Notes: generated by a model not told the origin, from the letters alone. DNA of 35,093 nt from Planctomycetota bacterium (GCA_014381555.1 JACNLO010000050.1:1-35093), one strand, 5' to 3'; positions 1 to 7,448 are shown, counted from the stretch's first letter. Numbers and translations are program-made.

Positions 1-72
1 GCGATAGCTGGATTCGAACCAGCGACCTAGGGCTTATGAATCCCTCGCTCTAACCGACTGAGCTATATCGCC
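1..72 (-). tRNA. tRNA with CAU anticodon (probably elongator tRNA-Met), 3' end cut by window edge
   Basis: Read on the minus strand, positions 72 to 1 fold as a cloverleaf: acceptor GGCGATA, D stem GCTC/GAGC, anticodon stem AGGGA/GCCCT with loop TTCATAA (anticodon CAT), and T arm GCTGG-TTCGAAT-CCAGC followed by TATCGC. The last acceptor base, discriminator and any CCA lie outside the window. The inner anticodon-stem pair is an A-G mismatch. A CAU anticodon can belong to elongator Met, initiator Met or lysidine-modified Ile2. The 5' G would pair normally with an expected C, which argues against an initiator. Met and Ile2 cannot be separated with certainty by eye. Confidence 0.93.
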
Positions 73-83
73 ATTGACGTGTC

Positions 84-89
84 ATTATA
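84..89 (-). promoter_or_regulatory. -10 box of the tRNA gene
   Basis: The minus strand carries a perfect TATAAT whose downstream end is 11 bases before the tRNA 5' end, so transcription would begin about 4 bases before the mature tRNA. No convincing -35 box is visible 16-18 bases upstream. This suggests the tRNA has its own promoter rather than relying on read-through from pyrG. Confidence 0.5.
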
Positions 90-135
90 TCAAAAGCGTA
101 GCATATGAAGCGTTTTTTAGAAATGACGTAGGAGT

Positions 136-1953
136 TTAAACGTTAGTGGCAGCGTTGTTGCCACTAAGCCATCGAGCGTCGATTCCTTCGGGATGTTTTT
201 CACCAGTACGGTGCGTTATGGCTGCAGCGACTAATCCCATAAACATGGGTTGAGGTCGAAGCGGACGACTCGTCAGTTCTGGGTGGAATTGTCCGGCAAC
301 AAAGTAGGGATGTACGTCACTTGAAAGTTCAAGCACTTGCATGATTTGGTGTTCTGGGTGATGCCCACTGAAAATGAGCCCTGCTTTGGTGAGTTGGTCG
401 ATGTACTTTGGTTCAACTTCGTAGCGGTGTCGGAACCGTTCACGGACGCTGGTGCTTTCGAAAAGTTGATTTGCAAAACTTTCGGGGGTGATTTCAACAT
501 CTTGACCACCTAGTCGCATTGTGCCACCTAGACCTTCAATTTCTTTTTGATCTGGTAGTTCGGCGATGACAGGGTGAGCACAATTGACGTCAAACTCGGC
601 TGAGTTTGCTCCATCAAGTTGCATGACGTTTCTTGCAAACTCTACAACCGCCATTTGGAATCCAAGGCAAATGCCAAGAAATGGAATGCCGTGCTCACGA
701 GCCCATTTTACGCTTGCTAGTTTGCCTTCGATGCCTCGTTCGCCAAAACCGCCGGGGACGATGACTGCGTCAAGGTCAGCGACTTCAAGTTTTGAGTCAG
801 CGTTTTCGGCAGTAAAGTTAGTGACGTCGAGCCATTTTATATTTACATTTGCAGAAAGATGGGTGGATGCGTGTTCAATCGCTTTGTCAATCGAAGCGTA
901 CGCATCACGAATCGATGTGTATTTACCAAGAATGCCAATGTTTATGTTGTATTTTCGCTCAGATGCGATTGCAGTTGTGTAAGCATTCCAAGCAGAGCGC
1001 GCCCTGTCTTCAGCAATGGCGTCTACTCGGTTGTGAAGTTTTAGTTGAGATAGAATTTGTCTGTCTAATCCATCGCTTCGCATTGCATCTGGAATAGTGT
1101 AAATGGAAGCGCGGTCGTGCATCGAAAAGACGCATTCTTTTGGAACGTTTGAGAACATGGAAATTTTTTGGATGACCGTGTCCGTAACGGGAAGTTCAGC
1201 GCGGCAAGCAACTAAGTGTGGCTGGATGCCTGTTTCCATGAGCCGCTTAATTCCGAGTTGTGCTGGCTTTGATTTTTGTTCGCCAAGTATCGCTGGTTCC
1301 ACGATGTACGTAAGCGCCACAAAACATGTTGACTCGGGACCTTCTTCGTAGGCAAGTTCCCGTAGAGCTTCAATGTAAAAACCATTTTCGTAATCGCCGA
1401 CTGTTCCGCCAACTTCAACAAAAACAACATCCGCTTGTTTGCCATTTTTGCCGCCTTCAATAGCGAGTTGGCGAAGACGACGTTTTACTTCGCCAGTAAC
1501 GTGTGGAATCATCTGTACGTCACGCCCAAGATATCCGCCCGCTCGTTCGCGGGTTAAAATTTCAGTATAGATTTGCCCAGCGGTTGTGAAATTTGAGTGA
1601 GATAGATTTTGATCGAGGATGCGCTCGTAGGTGCCAAGATCCATGTCTGTCTCGGTTCCATCGTCAAGAACAAAGACCTCGCCGTGGCGAAAAGGGTTTA
1701 AAGTCCCTGAATCGATATTTAGGTACCCCTCAAGTTTTACTGGAGTGACAGTAAGGCCCTTGTCTTGGAGTAATTTGGCAAGCGAGGAACTGAAAATACC
1801 CTTGCCAAGACCAGACATAACAGTTCCAAGAACCACTACATAGCGGGTATGACCTTGTTTATAGCCATCGGGGATTGGAGAATAGAATTCTGTGGCGTCG
1901 ACGGATTTGCCAAATTGGCTCAAAAACGTTTCGTTGGAATCTTGGGTGGGCAT
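136..1953 (-). CDS. pyrG: CTP synthase (glutamine-hydrolysing), divergent amidoligase domain
   Basis: Makes CTP from UTP, ATP and glutamine in the cytoplasm. The 605-residue product has a non-conserved N-terminus of about 35 residues. It is followed by the synthetase domain (P-loop region VMSGLGKG, then HGEVFV, TDMDLGTYERI and FVEVGGTVGD) and a C-terminal class I glutamine amidotransferase domain (PGGFGERG, nucleophile Cys in GICLGFQ, His-Glu in GQFHPE). The metal-binding Asp in TDxDLG and Glu in VEVGGTVGD are kept. The usual KLDPYxNVDPGTM segment reads KLEGYLNIDSGTL, so this is a divergent branch. The frame stays open 46 codons further upstream through palindromic repeats. I chose the ATG at 1953 because a good promoter ends just before it and the upstream codons are repeat DNA. 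The neighbour kdsB is divergent. Confidence 0.93.
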   Translation of the reverse strand: MPTQDSNETFLSQFGKSVDATEFYSPIPDGYKQGHTRYVVVLGTVMSGLGKGIFSSSLAKLLQDKGLTVTPVKLEGYLNIDSGTLNPFRHGEVFVLDDGTETDMDLGTYERILDQNLSHSNFTTAGQIYTEILTRERAGGYLGRDVQMIPHVTGEVKRRLRQLAIEGGKNGKQADVVFVEVGGTVGDYENGFYIEALRELAYEEGPESTCFVALTYIVEPAILGEQKSKPAQLGIKRLMETGIQPHLVACRAELPVTDTVIQKISMFSNVPKECVFSMHDRASIYTIPDAMRSDGLDRQILSQLKLHNRVDAIAEDRARSAWNAYTTAIASERKYNINIGILGKYTSIRDAYASIDKAIEHASTHLSANVNIKWLDVTNFTAENADSKLEVADLDAVIVPGGFGERGIEGKLASVKWAREHGIPFLGICLGFQMAVVEFARNVMQLDGANSAEFDVNCAHPVIAELPDQKEIEGLGGTMRLGGQDVEITPESFANQLFESTSVRERFRHRYEVEPKYIDQLTKAGLIFSGHHPEHQIMQVLELSSDVHPYFVAGQFHPELTSRPLRPQPMFMGLVAAAITHRTGEKHPEGIDARWLSGNNAATNV

Positions 1954-1958
1954 ACGAG

Positions 1959-1987
1959 ATTGTAGCACGTAGTGTACTTGGCACCAA
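1959..1987 (-). promoter_or_regulatory. Promoter of pyrG, leaderless type
   Basis: On the minus strand TTGGTG (1982-1987) is followed by a 17-base spacer and TACAAT (1959-1964). Only five bases separate the -10 box from the ATG at 1953, so transcription would start at or within a base or two of the start codon. No Shine-Dalgarno sequence is seen. Confidence 0.6.
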
Positions 1988-2018
1988 GTATGTAATGCTA
2001 TTTTATCTACGGTCAAAT

Positions 2019-2045
2019 GGGGACAGTCCCCCGGGGACAGTCCCC
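2019..2045. repeat. Tandem pair of GGGGACAGTCCCC palindromes, direct orientation
   Basis: Two copies of the 13-base near-palindrome GGGGAC-A-GTCCCC lie head to tail, at 2019-2031 and 2033-2045, separated by one C. Each copy can form a 6-bp G/C-rich hairpin. They sit upstream of the pyrG promoter. The form resembles dispersed REP-type elements, but no RAYT transposase gene is in the window. Confidence 0.85.
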
Positions 2046-2095
2046 ATGCGAATCGTTGATTCTGTTGCGAATACCCAGAAAAAGTGGGCATTATT

Positions 2096-2122
2096 GGGGA
2101 CAGTCCCCTGGGGACTGTCCCC
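2096..2122. repeat. Inverted pair of GGGGACAGTCCCC palindromes
   Basis: GGGGACAGTCCCC (2096-2108), one T, then its reverse complement GGGGACTGTCCCC (2110-2122). It is the same family as the pair at 2019-2045, 50 bases away, but in opposed orientation. It lies immediately upstream of the kdsB -10 region. Confidence 0.85.
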
Positions 2123-2139
2123 CTTGTTGTCCCCCTTGT
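2116..2139. repeat. Perfect 12-base tandem duplication
   Basis: TGTCCCCCTTGT occurs twice in direct tandem, at 2116-2127 and 2128-2139. The first copy starts inside the palindrome at 2110-2122 and the second ends with the first base of the kdsB -10 box. It may be a slippage product of repeat insertion. It occupies the place where a -35 box would be expected. Confidence 0.75.
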
Positions 2140-2144
2140 AGAAT
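2139..2144 (+). promoter_or_regulatory. -10 box of kdsB, leaderless type
   Basis: TAGAAT ends six bases before the kdsB ATG, the same geometry as at def, ispH and other genes of this window. No recognisable -35 box lies 16-18 bases upstream, because that stretch is repeat DNA. Confidence 0.4.
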
Positions 2145-2150
2145 GATGAG

Positions 2151-2858
2151 ATGAGCAAGAAGGTAGTTGCAGTTATTCCTGCGAGGATTGATTCGTCGAG
2201 GTTTCCGGCAAAAATGATTGCGGATGAAACGGGCAAGCCACTGATTCAGTATGCTTGGGAGGTTGCAAATGCAGCCAAAACTGTCTCGGATGTGTTCATT
2301 GCAACCGATTCGGATGATATTGCCGAAGTGTGCAGAACATTTGGCGCAGTAGTCATCATGACCGGAGAACACCCAAATGGAACTAGCCGAATTGCGGAGG
2401 CGGTGCAGAATTTGGAGTGTGATGTGGTAGTCAACATGCAGGGCGATGAGCCTGAACTCGACCCAGCTGTCATTGATGCAACAGTTGAGGCTCTTGGCGA
2501 AAATGTGATGGCAACAGCTGCTTGCTCGTTGCAGGAGGAAGAGTTTGCTAATGAGAATGTCGTCAAGGCGATTGTAGAAAATGGTCTTGCTGTTGATTTT
2601 ACGAGGGAAGCAATCGAAGGTTCACTTCGGCATATCGGTTTGTATGTGTACCAGCCGGAGTTCTTGCAGACCTATGTTGGCATGCAACCAACTCAGAACG
2701 AAATTACTCGGCGCCTTGAACAAATGCGTGCAATTGATAACGGATTTCAAATTGCTGTAGCGATGGTAGAACCACAACCCGGTGGAATAGATACTCGGGA
2801 TCAATATGACGACTTTGTTGCACGTATGAGGGTCTGGTACGGACCTGGTACACCTTAA
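2151..2858 (+). CDS. kdsB: 3-deoxy-manno-octulosonate cytidylyltransferase (CMP-Kdo synthetase)
   Basis: Activates Kdo with CTP for lipopolysaccharide core synthesis. The 235-residue protein has the nucleotidyltransferase N-terminus (IPARIDSSRFPAK, residues 9-21), ATDSDDI (51-57), HPNGTSRIAEA (74-84), VVNMQGDEP (93-101), the HIGLYVY strand near 161 and PGGIDTRDQYDD near the C-terminus. Family members are usually about 245-250 residues; the segment before HIGLY is shorter than usual. The last eight or nine residues (VWYGPGTP) and the stop codon are encoded by a dispersed repeat at 2830-2856, so the original C-terminus after DDFVARM appears to have been replaced. Its presence implies a Kdo-type LPS. 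It is divergent from pyrG and convergent with the TPR gene. Confidence 0.93.
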   Translation: MSKKVVAVIPARIDSSRFPAKMIADETGKPLIQYAWEVANAAKTVSDVFIATDSDDIAEVCRTFGAVVIMTGEHPNGTSRIAEAVQNLECDVVVNMQGDEPELDPAVIDATVEALGENVMATAACSLQEEEFANENVVKAIVENGLAVDFTREAIEGSLRHIGLYVYQPEFLQTYVGMQPTQNEITRRLEQMRAIDNGFQIAVAMVEPQPGGIDTRDQYDDFVARMRVWYGPGTP

Positions 2859-2891
2859 AGGTTTAAGGTGTACCAGGTCCGTACCAGACCC
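2830..2891. repeat. Perfect inverted repeat, 30-base arms with 2-base centre
   Basis: The left arm (2830-2859) and right arm (2862-2891) are exact reverse complements around a GG centre. Each arm contains a 27-base unit starting GGGTCTGGTACGGACC and ending GGTACACCTT. The left arm encodes the C-terminus and stop codon of kdsB. A transcript through either strand would form a very stable hairpin between the convergent kdsB and TPR genes, so it could act in 3'-end formation. No T-run follows, so it is not a classical intrinsic terminator. Confidence 0.9.
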
Positions 2892-2918
2892 AAGGTGTAC
2901 CAGGTCCGTACCAGACCC
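2892..2918 (-). repeat. Third copy of the 27-base kdsB-end repeat
   Basis: An exact third copy of the 27-base unit follows the right arm of the inverted repeat head to tail, in the minus orientation, and ends three bases before the stop codon of the TPR gene. Three identical copies in 89 bases indicate a recent or gene-converted dispersed element. Confidence 0.85.
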
Positions 2919-2921
2919 CGT

Positions 2922-4373
2922 TTAGTCGAGTTCTTTGACGAGTTCGTCGAGGTTGCGTCTACACTCGCGGATGTCGCGGTAGGAAATGTCTTTTCGAGCA
3001 ATACCTGAGCAGATATCCATTGCCTCTCTTGCTAAATCGATATTACTATCTGCCTTTGCTTTTTTGGCAAGGGCTTGCATGAGGTCATACCGGAGTGACA
3101 ACTCGGTTTCGTTATCTCCACCGGCAAGTGCTTTAATAGATTCTTTGAACTCGCCAACTGCTTCAGCAAACCATCCCTCGGAAGCAAAACAGCGTCCAAG
3201 TTCCTGCCCAGCTCGAACACGCAGACGTGGTTCATCCTTTGCTTTCTGGAAACATTCCATTGCTAGATTCATGTCTCCGTCAATTATGGCAAGTTCACCA
3301 AGTTGATATCGAATCTTACGATCAGTTGGATATTTCACAGCGCGTTCTTGGTATTCCTTTTTTTGGAATTCCTGCAATTCTTTGCGATTTTCTTCAAGTC
3401 GTTCCAAGAGCTCTTGATTTGGTTCTCGACCAAGTTGCGATTCGATCTGCTTAATTCGTTTTAAGCCCATCATTATTTTTATGTCGGCGGCTTCCATACG
3501 GAAACGATATTGTTTGGTTGTTTTGTACCCCTTCATCAAAACTTGGAAAGCTAATTTTATTGAATCTGATGTATCTTGTTTTTTTAATAATTTTACGTAA
3601 GAAGAGATTGCTTCTGGCGAAGATGGGTCATCTTCAAACTCTTTCTTTGCTCGAGCAAGCACCCGATCTGCGCTGCCTCCTGCTCCTGCAAGAGATTCGT
3701 CTTCCTCAAGTTCCCGCTGCTTGTCCATATCCTTGACCAAGTTACGAAAGCCGCCTTCTTCACCCATAGTTTCATAGCCGCCCTCAGTCATCGCACGTTC
3801 TGCAGCGAGCTCATTCAGCTCTCGTTCCAGAGTAGAATCATCTGGCTTCATTTGCAGTGCAGCTTGCCCAACTTTGATCGCTTGGTTCCACGCTTCAGTG
3901 GATTTAAATAATTCCATCAAACTCTTAAGTTCTTTATGCGTTAAAACTTTTCCGCCTCGTTGTGACATTGAGAGAACGACATCTGCCATTTCAGAACCAA
4001 AAGTATTTTGACCAGCTTCCACTGCAGCGGAAATACTTTTTATGCCATGTTTTGGATTTGTTATATCGTGCCACCATTCAAAAAGAGCGGCAACAAACTT
4101 GTCAATATTAGTAGGACCCTCGACTTGTTTAATTTGCTTACTTGTGGCTGGGTCACCGCCACGATTGTAATACGTTGAGGCAATCTGTAGTACCTCGTTA
4201 TGGATCTCGGTATCCCGAGGGTCAAGTTTGAAACCACTCGCAAAAAAAGCGAAAGCGGAGATGTAGTTATGGCTCTCAGCCATTTGCCGAGCTCGTTCAA
4301 ACCAAGCGTTCGCCTTTTCAGGGTCTGGTATAAAAACGTCGGTTGATTCTGATTTTTTTCCAAATAGTGCCAT
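2922..4373 (-). CDS. Tetratricopeptide-repeat protein, function unknown
   Basis: A 483-residue protein without signal peptide or membrane segment, so probably cytoplasmic. TPR-like helical pairs are visible near residues 21-55 (AWFERARQMAESHNYISAFAFFASG), about 160-195 and 355-410 (YQLGELAIIDGDMNLAMECFQKA). Residues about 305-345 (RIKQIESQLG...ELQEFQKKEYQERA) look like a charged coiled coil. TPR proteins act as assembly scaffolds, but the partner cannot be inferred here. The gene stands alone, convergent with kdsB across the repeat cluster and divergent from def, with which it shares a 72-base intergenic region. I do not recognise a named family. Confidence 0.8.
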   Translation of the reverse strand: MALFGKKSESTDVFIPDPEKANAWFERARQMAESHNYISAFAFFASGFKLDPRDTEIHNEVLQIASTYYNRGGDPATSKQIKQVEGPTNIDKFVAALFEWWHDITNPKHGIKSISAAVEAGQNTFGSEMADVVLSMSQRGGKVLTHKELKSLMELFKSTEAWNQAIKVGQAALQMKPDDSTLERELNELAAERAMTEGGYETMGEEGGFRNLVKDMDKQRELEEDESLAGAGGSADRVLARAKKEFEDDPSSPEAISSYVKLLKKQDTSDSIKLAFQVLMKGYKTTKQYRFRMEAADIKIMMGLKRIKQIESQLGREPNQELLERLEENRKELQEFQKKEYQERAVKYPTDRKIRYQLGELAIIDGDMNLAMECFQKAKDEPRLRVRAGQELGRCFASEGWFAEAVGEFKESIKALAGGDNETELSLRYDLMQALAKKAKADSNIDLAREAMDICSGIARKDISYRDIRECRRNLDELVKELD

Positions 4374-4410
4374 AAATGTATGGTCCCCAAAGGGTATGTT
4401 GTATTCTACA

Positions 4411-4439
4411 TTGGGTCAATACCTTCTGTGGGGTAGAAT
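4411..4439 (+). promoter_or_regulatory. Promoter of the def-fmt operon, leaderless type
   Basis: TTGGGT (4411-4416), a 17-base spacer and TAGAAT (4434-4439), with six bases to the def ATG at 4446. Transcription should begin at or next to the start codon. No Shine-Dalgarno sequence is present. Confidence 0.6.
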
Positions 4440-4445
4440 GTACAT

Positions 4446-4970
4446 ATGCCAGTTGATCCTCAATCTTTGTCCCTTCATATTTACCCTTCGGCCACTCTTC
4501 TCCATAGCGCTCAAGAGGTGGATCCTTCTGATCCAAATGTTCAGGCAGTTGGGCAGCGGATGATAGAAATGATGTTTGAGCATAGTGGCGTGGGGCTTGC
4601 CGCTCCGCAAGTTGGGCTATCTTGGCGTGTTTTCGTGACTCGGGACTCAAGCTCGGAAGAGGACGAAATTAAGGGCTGTGTGTGGATAAATCCTCGGCTT
4701 GAAGTAATCTGTGATGAGCTGGAAGTGGATGAAGAGGGGTGCCTGAGCTTACCAGAGATTCGCGCTGACATTCGTAGGCCCTCTGGCATCCGTATTTCTG
4801 GCTTTGATTGCAATGGAAAGCCACAGGAGATGACGAGTAATGATTTTATGGCGAGAGTTTGGCAACACGAAAACGACCACCTTGACGGAATACTGATTCT
4901 CGACAAGATGTCGGCGATGGGGCGCTTGGTGAATCGCAGATTGATTCGTAACCTTGAGCGAGCACAATGA
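4446..4970 (+). CDS. def: Peptide deformylase
   Basis: Removes the formyl group from the N-terminal Met of nascent proteins. The 174-residue protein has all three family motifs: GVGLAAPQVG (48-57), EEGCLSLPE (96-104, metal-binding Cys99) and QHENDHLDG (140-148, the HExxH metal site). The length is normal. It is the first gene of a plus-strand run and overlaps fmt by four bases (ATGA), the common bacterial def-fmt pairing. This fits translational coupling of formylation and deformylation. Confidence 0.97.
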   Translation: MPVDPQSLSLHIYPSATLLHSAQEVDPSDPNVQAVGQRMIEMMFEHSGVGLAAPQVGLSWRVFVTRDSSSEEDEIKGCVWINPRLEVICDELEVDEEGCLSLPEIRADIRRPSGIRISGFDCNGKPQEMTSNDFMARVWQHENDHLDGILILDKMSAMGRLVNRRLIRNLERAQ

Positions 4971-5866
4971 GAATTCTTTTTTTAGGTTCTGGTGAGTTTG
5001 GATTGCCCACTTTGCAGAAACTTGCGACCTCGCATGAAGTTGTCGGAGTTATTACATCGCTGGATAAAACTGCAGGACGAAACCGGAAAACAACACCGAC
5101 ACCAATTGGATCATGGGCATCCGAGAATGGGCTAAATGTCTTTAAAACTGATGATGTGAACGAACCAATGATTCTTGAGTCTGTTGCAGATATGCAATTA
5201 GATGCAATGGTTGTTATTGCATTTGGTCAAAAACTATCACAAGAGTTAATAATTAAACAACGAACAATGAACTTGCATGCTTCGCTTCTGCCAAGATGGC
5301 GTGGAGCGTCCCCGATAAATGCAGCAGTAATGCATGGCGATGCATGTTCTGGAGTGAGCGTGATAACTTTGGCAGAAAAAATGGATGCGGGGCTTGTGCT
5401 TGGGCAGGTTTCAACCGAAATTGGCGATGCGGAAACAGCAGGGGAGTTGCACGACCGGCTCTCACATCTAGGAGCACAATTGTTGCTAGAGGTTCTTGCA
5501 GGAGATTCGTCTGGCGTTATACAAGACGAATCTCTCGTAACATACGCACCTAAACTTTCTCGTAGCGATGCAATTGTAGACTTGTCGAAAGATTCTAAAA
5601 CAGTTGCAAATACTATCCGTGGATTGTCCCCATGGCCTGGCTGCCATTTGAATATTTCTGGAGTTGATTGCAAGATTCTCAACGCGATTGCCAAAGAGAG
5701 TAGTGGAACCATCGGTGAAGTATTAGCTGATGGCACAGTCGCAACTGGAACAGGAAGCATTGAGATTTTGAGTATGAAACCAGCAGGTAGCAAAGCGATG
5801 TCATGGAAAGACTTTTGTAATGGAAGAGACATTTCTGTTGGTGACATGTGCAAGGCGCAACCATGA
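4967..5866 (+). CDS. fmt: Methionyl-tRNA formyltransferase
   Basis: Formylates initiator Met-tRNA using 10-formyltetrahydrofolate. The 299-residue protein has the Rossmann-type N-terminus MRILFLGSGEFG, the DKTAGRNRK loop (33-41, the counterpart of the family's KPAGRG loop) and the catalytic block NLHASLLPRWRGASPI (102-117). Its C-terminal beta-barrel domain (from about 205) contains GLSPWPG. It is slightly shorter than the E. coli enzyme (about 315). It starts inside the def stop (ATGA) and ends with an ATGA overlap with the next gene. Confidence 0.96.
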   Translation: MRILFLGSGEFGLPTLQKLATSHEVVGVITSLDKTAGRNRKTTPTPIGSWASENGLNVFKTDDVNEPMILESVADMQLDAMVVIAFGQKLSQELIIKQRTMNLHASLLPRWRGASPINAAVMHGDACSGVSVITLAEKMDAGLVLGQVSTEIGDAETAGELHDRLSHLGAQLLLEVLAGDSSGVIQDESLVTYAPKLSRSDAIVDLSKDSKTVANTIRGLSPWPGCHLNISGVDCKILNAIAKESSGTIGEVLADGTVATGTGSIEILSMKPAGSKAMSWKDFCNGRDISVGDMCKAQP

Positions 5867-6390
5867 GTGTTAAATCAATGGCTTTAACCTTGTGGGATGT
5901 GATTAAATCGACAGAGTTTAAGGTGGCTAAGCCAAAAGTGGATGGGCTAAAAAAACCTAGACCAATTCAAGCAAAGTATGACGCGATTGTTGAAACAATG
6001 AAAGAGACATATGGATTTCGCATACGAAAATGGCGAAATTCGATGAGCGGATGCGCATGGGAACTTAAAGACAAGCAAGGGAATATTTCACGCATGGTTG
6101 AATCGCCATACCCAAAAGGCCCGATGAGCTGTGCAATTTTTTTACATGAAGTCGGGCATCATGCAATTGGATTCCATGTCTATAAGCCACGATGCCTTGA
6201 AGAATACAAAGCGTGGGAATGGTCAATTAATGCAATGATTGCAAACGATGTACGCTTAACTGACAATGTTTTGAAGCGGCGAGACAACTCGCTTAGTTAC
6301 GCAGTAGCAAAAGCCCTCCGCCGAGGTCTTAAAAATGTCCCGATTGAACTAGAGCCATATATACCAGAACATATGAAAAGAGTTCCGTGA
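5863..6390 (+). CDS. Small HExxH-motif putative metallopeptidase, uncharacterised
   Basis: A 175-residue protein that I cannot assign to a named family. Residues 95-100 are HEVGHH, matching the zinc-metallopeptidase HExxH motif, preceded by the hydrophobic stretch SCAIFL. Acidic residues E113, E114 and E119 in RCLEEYKAWEW, 14-20 residues downstream, could supply a third metal ligand. There is no signal peptide or membrane helix, so it is probably cytoplasmic. I chose the ATG at 5863 because it overlaps the fmt stop as ATGA; an in-frame start 15 bases earlier lies deeper in fmt. It overlaps queA by four bases. Translational coupling to def and fmt suggests a housekeeping role, but that is inference. 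Confidence 0.8.
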   Translation: MSVKSMALTLWDVIKSTEFKVAKPKVDGLKKPRPIQAKYDAIVETMKETYGFRIRKWRNSMSGCAWELKDKQGNISRMVESPYPKGPMSCAIFLHEVGHHAIGFHVYKPRCLEEYKAWEWSINAMIANDVRLTDNVLKRRDNSLSYAVAKALRRGLKNVPIELEPYIPEHMKRVP

Positions 6391-7448
6391 CAGTAGAGCT
6401 GACAATCGCAGATCTCGAATACGATTTGCCTCAAGAGCGAATTGCAACTCAGCCCGTAAGCCCACGTTCTTCTGCGAAATTATTAGTTGTTCATAAAAAT
6501 TCGTTTGAAGATTGTTGCATGACAGATTTTCCAGATTTGCTTCCGGAAAATGCTTTGCTCGTCGCAAATGAAACAGCAGTTCTTCCAGCAAGATTTACGA
6601 CAGTTCGCAAAGATTCTGGAGGTAAGGTCGAAGGATTATTTCTTGAGGAACATTCGCAAGGTTGGTGTGTGATGCTCAAGAGTAATGGTAAGTTGCGCTC
6701 TGGAATTATGCTAGAACTTTCAAATGGGATGGATCTTACGCTGCTTGAACGAAATGGAGCGAATTGGATTTGTGCATGTTCCAGTAGCCATTCACCTCAA
6801 GATATTCTTGTAGAAGTCGGAACGACTCCGATTCCTCCTTACATCCTTAGAGCTCGAGGTGAGGAACATGTTCCAGATGCCGTAGACAGGGAGCACTACC
6901 AAACACTCTTCGCGAAGCACGAGCAGTGTGAATCGGTAGCTGCCCCAACAGCTGGACTACATTTTGATGAATCGCTTCTTTCAAAGATGTCTAGTCTTGG
7001 AATTGAACAGGTGTACGTCACATTACATGTCGGTGCAGGGACCTTCAAAGGGATTGAAACTCAAGAAATTAAGAATCATGTCATGCACCACGAAAGGTGG
7101 GCAGTTTCTCAGAAAACACTCAATGCTATTGGACAAGCGAAGAAGGACAACCGCCCAATAATTGCCGTTGGGACGACAACTGTTCGGACCCTCGAATCTC
7201 TGCCACCCCTGGAATCTTGGCCAATTGATGGTGGACTCTCTGGTTCTACAGATTTAATGATTGCCCCTCCCTATGATTTTCGTCTTGTCGATGGAATGCT
7301 GACGAATTTTCATTTGCCCAAATCAACGTTGCTTACACTCGTTGCCGCCAAAATCGGCATTGAGCAACTTCATGCTGCTTACAAAAAAGCAATCGCTTCT
7401 GAATATCGTTTTTACAGTTACGGAGATGCCATGTTTATCCTTCCGTAA
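6387..7448 (+). CDS. queA: S-adenosylmethionine:tRNA ribosyltransferase-isomerase
   Basis: Transfers and isomerises the ribosyl part of SAM to make epoxyqueuosine at the wobble base of GUN-anticodon tRNAs. The 353-residue protein has the family's N-terminal DLEYDLPQERIATQPVSPR, then IPPYI, APTAGLHF, VYVTLHVGAGTF, GTTTVRTLES and the C-terminal TNFHLPKSTLLTLV. The length is typical. It starts with GTG overlapping the stop of the preceding gene (GTGA). The start of murE follows within a few tens of bases. Confidence 0.96.
   Translation: MTVELTIADLEYDLPQERIATQPVSPRSSAKLLVVHKNSFEDCCMTDFPDLLPENALLVANETAVLPARFTTVRKDSGGKVEGLFLEEHSQGWCVMLKSNGKLRSGIMLELSNGMDLTLLERNGANWICACSSSHSPQDILVEVGTTPIPPYILRARGEEHVPDAVDREHYQTLFAKHEQCESVAAPTAGLHFDESLLSKMSSLGIEQVYVTLHVGAGTFKGIETQEIKNHVMHHERWAVSQKTLNAIGQAKKDNRPIIAVGTTTVRTLESLPPLESWPIDGGLSGSTDLMIAPPYDFRLVDGMLTNFHLPKSTLLTLVAAKIGIEQLHAAYKKAIASEYRFYSYGDAMFILP

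Noticed and set aside
1-72. Initiator tRNA-Met
   Set aside because: The first base G is set to pair normally with the expected C, and the three G:C pairs of the anticodon stem are offset, with a mismatch next to the loop.
1954-2091. 46-codon N-terminal extension of the CTP synthase frame
   Set aside because: These codons run through the promoter and palindromic repeats and resemble no PyrG N-terminus; a promoter lies between them and the ATG at 1953.
2096-2139. CRISPR-like short repeats
   Set aside because: The copies are adjacent palindromes without regular unique spacers, and no cas gene is present.
2830-2891. Classical rho-independent terminator
   Set aside because: The hairpin is very strong, but neither side is followed by a run of T; it is better described as an inverted dispersed repeat.
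5227-5853. 208-codon open frame antisense to fmt
   Set aside because: A shadow of the well-supported fmt gene; Ser/Pro-rich with no motif.
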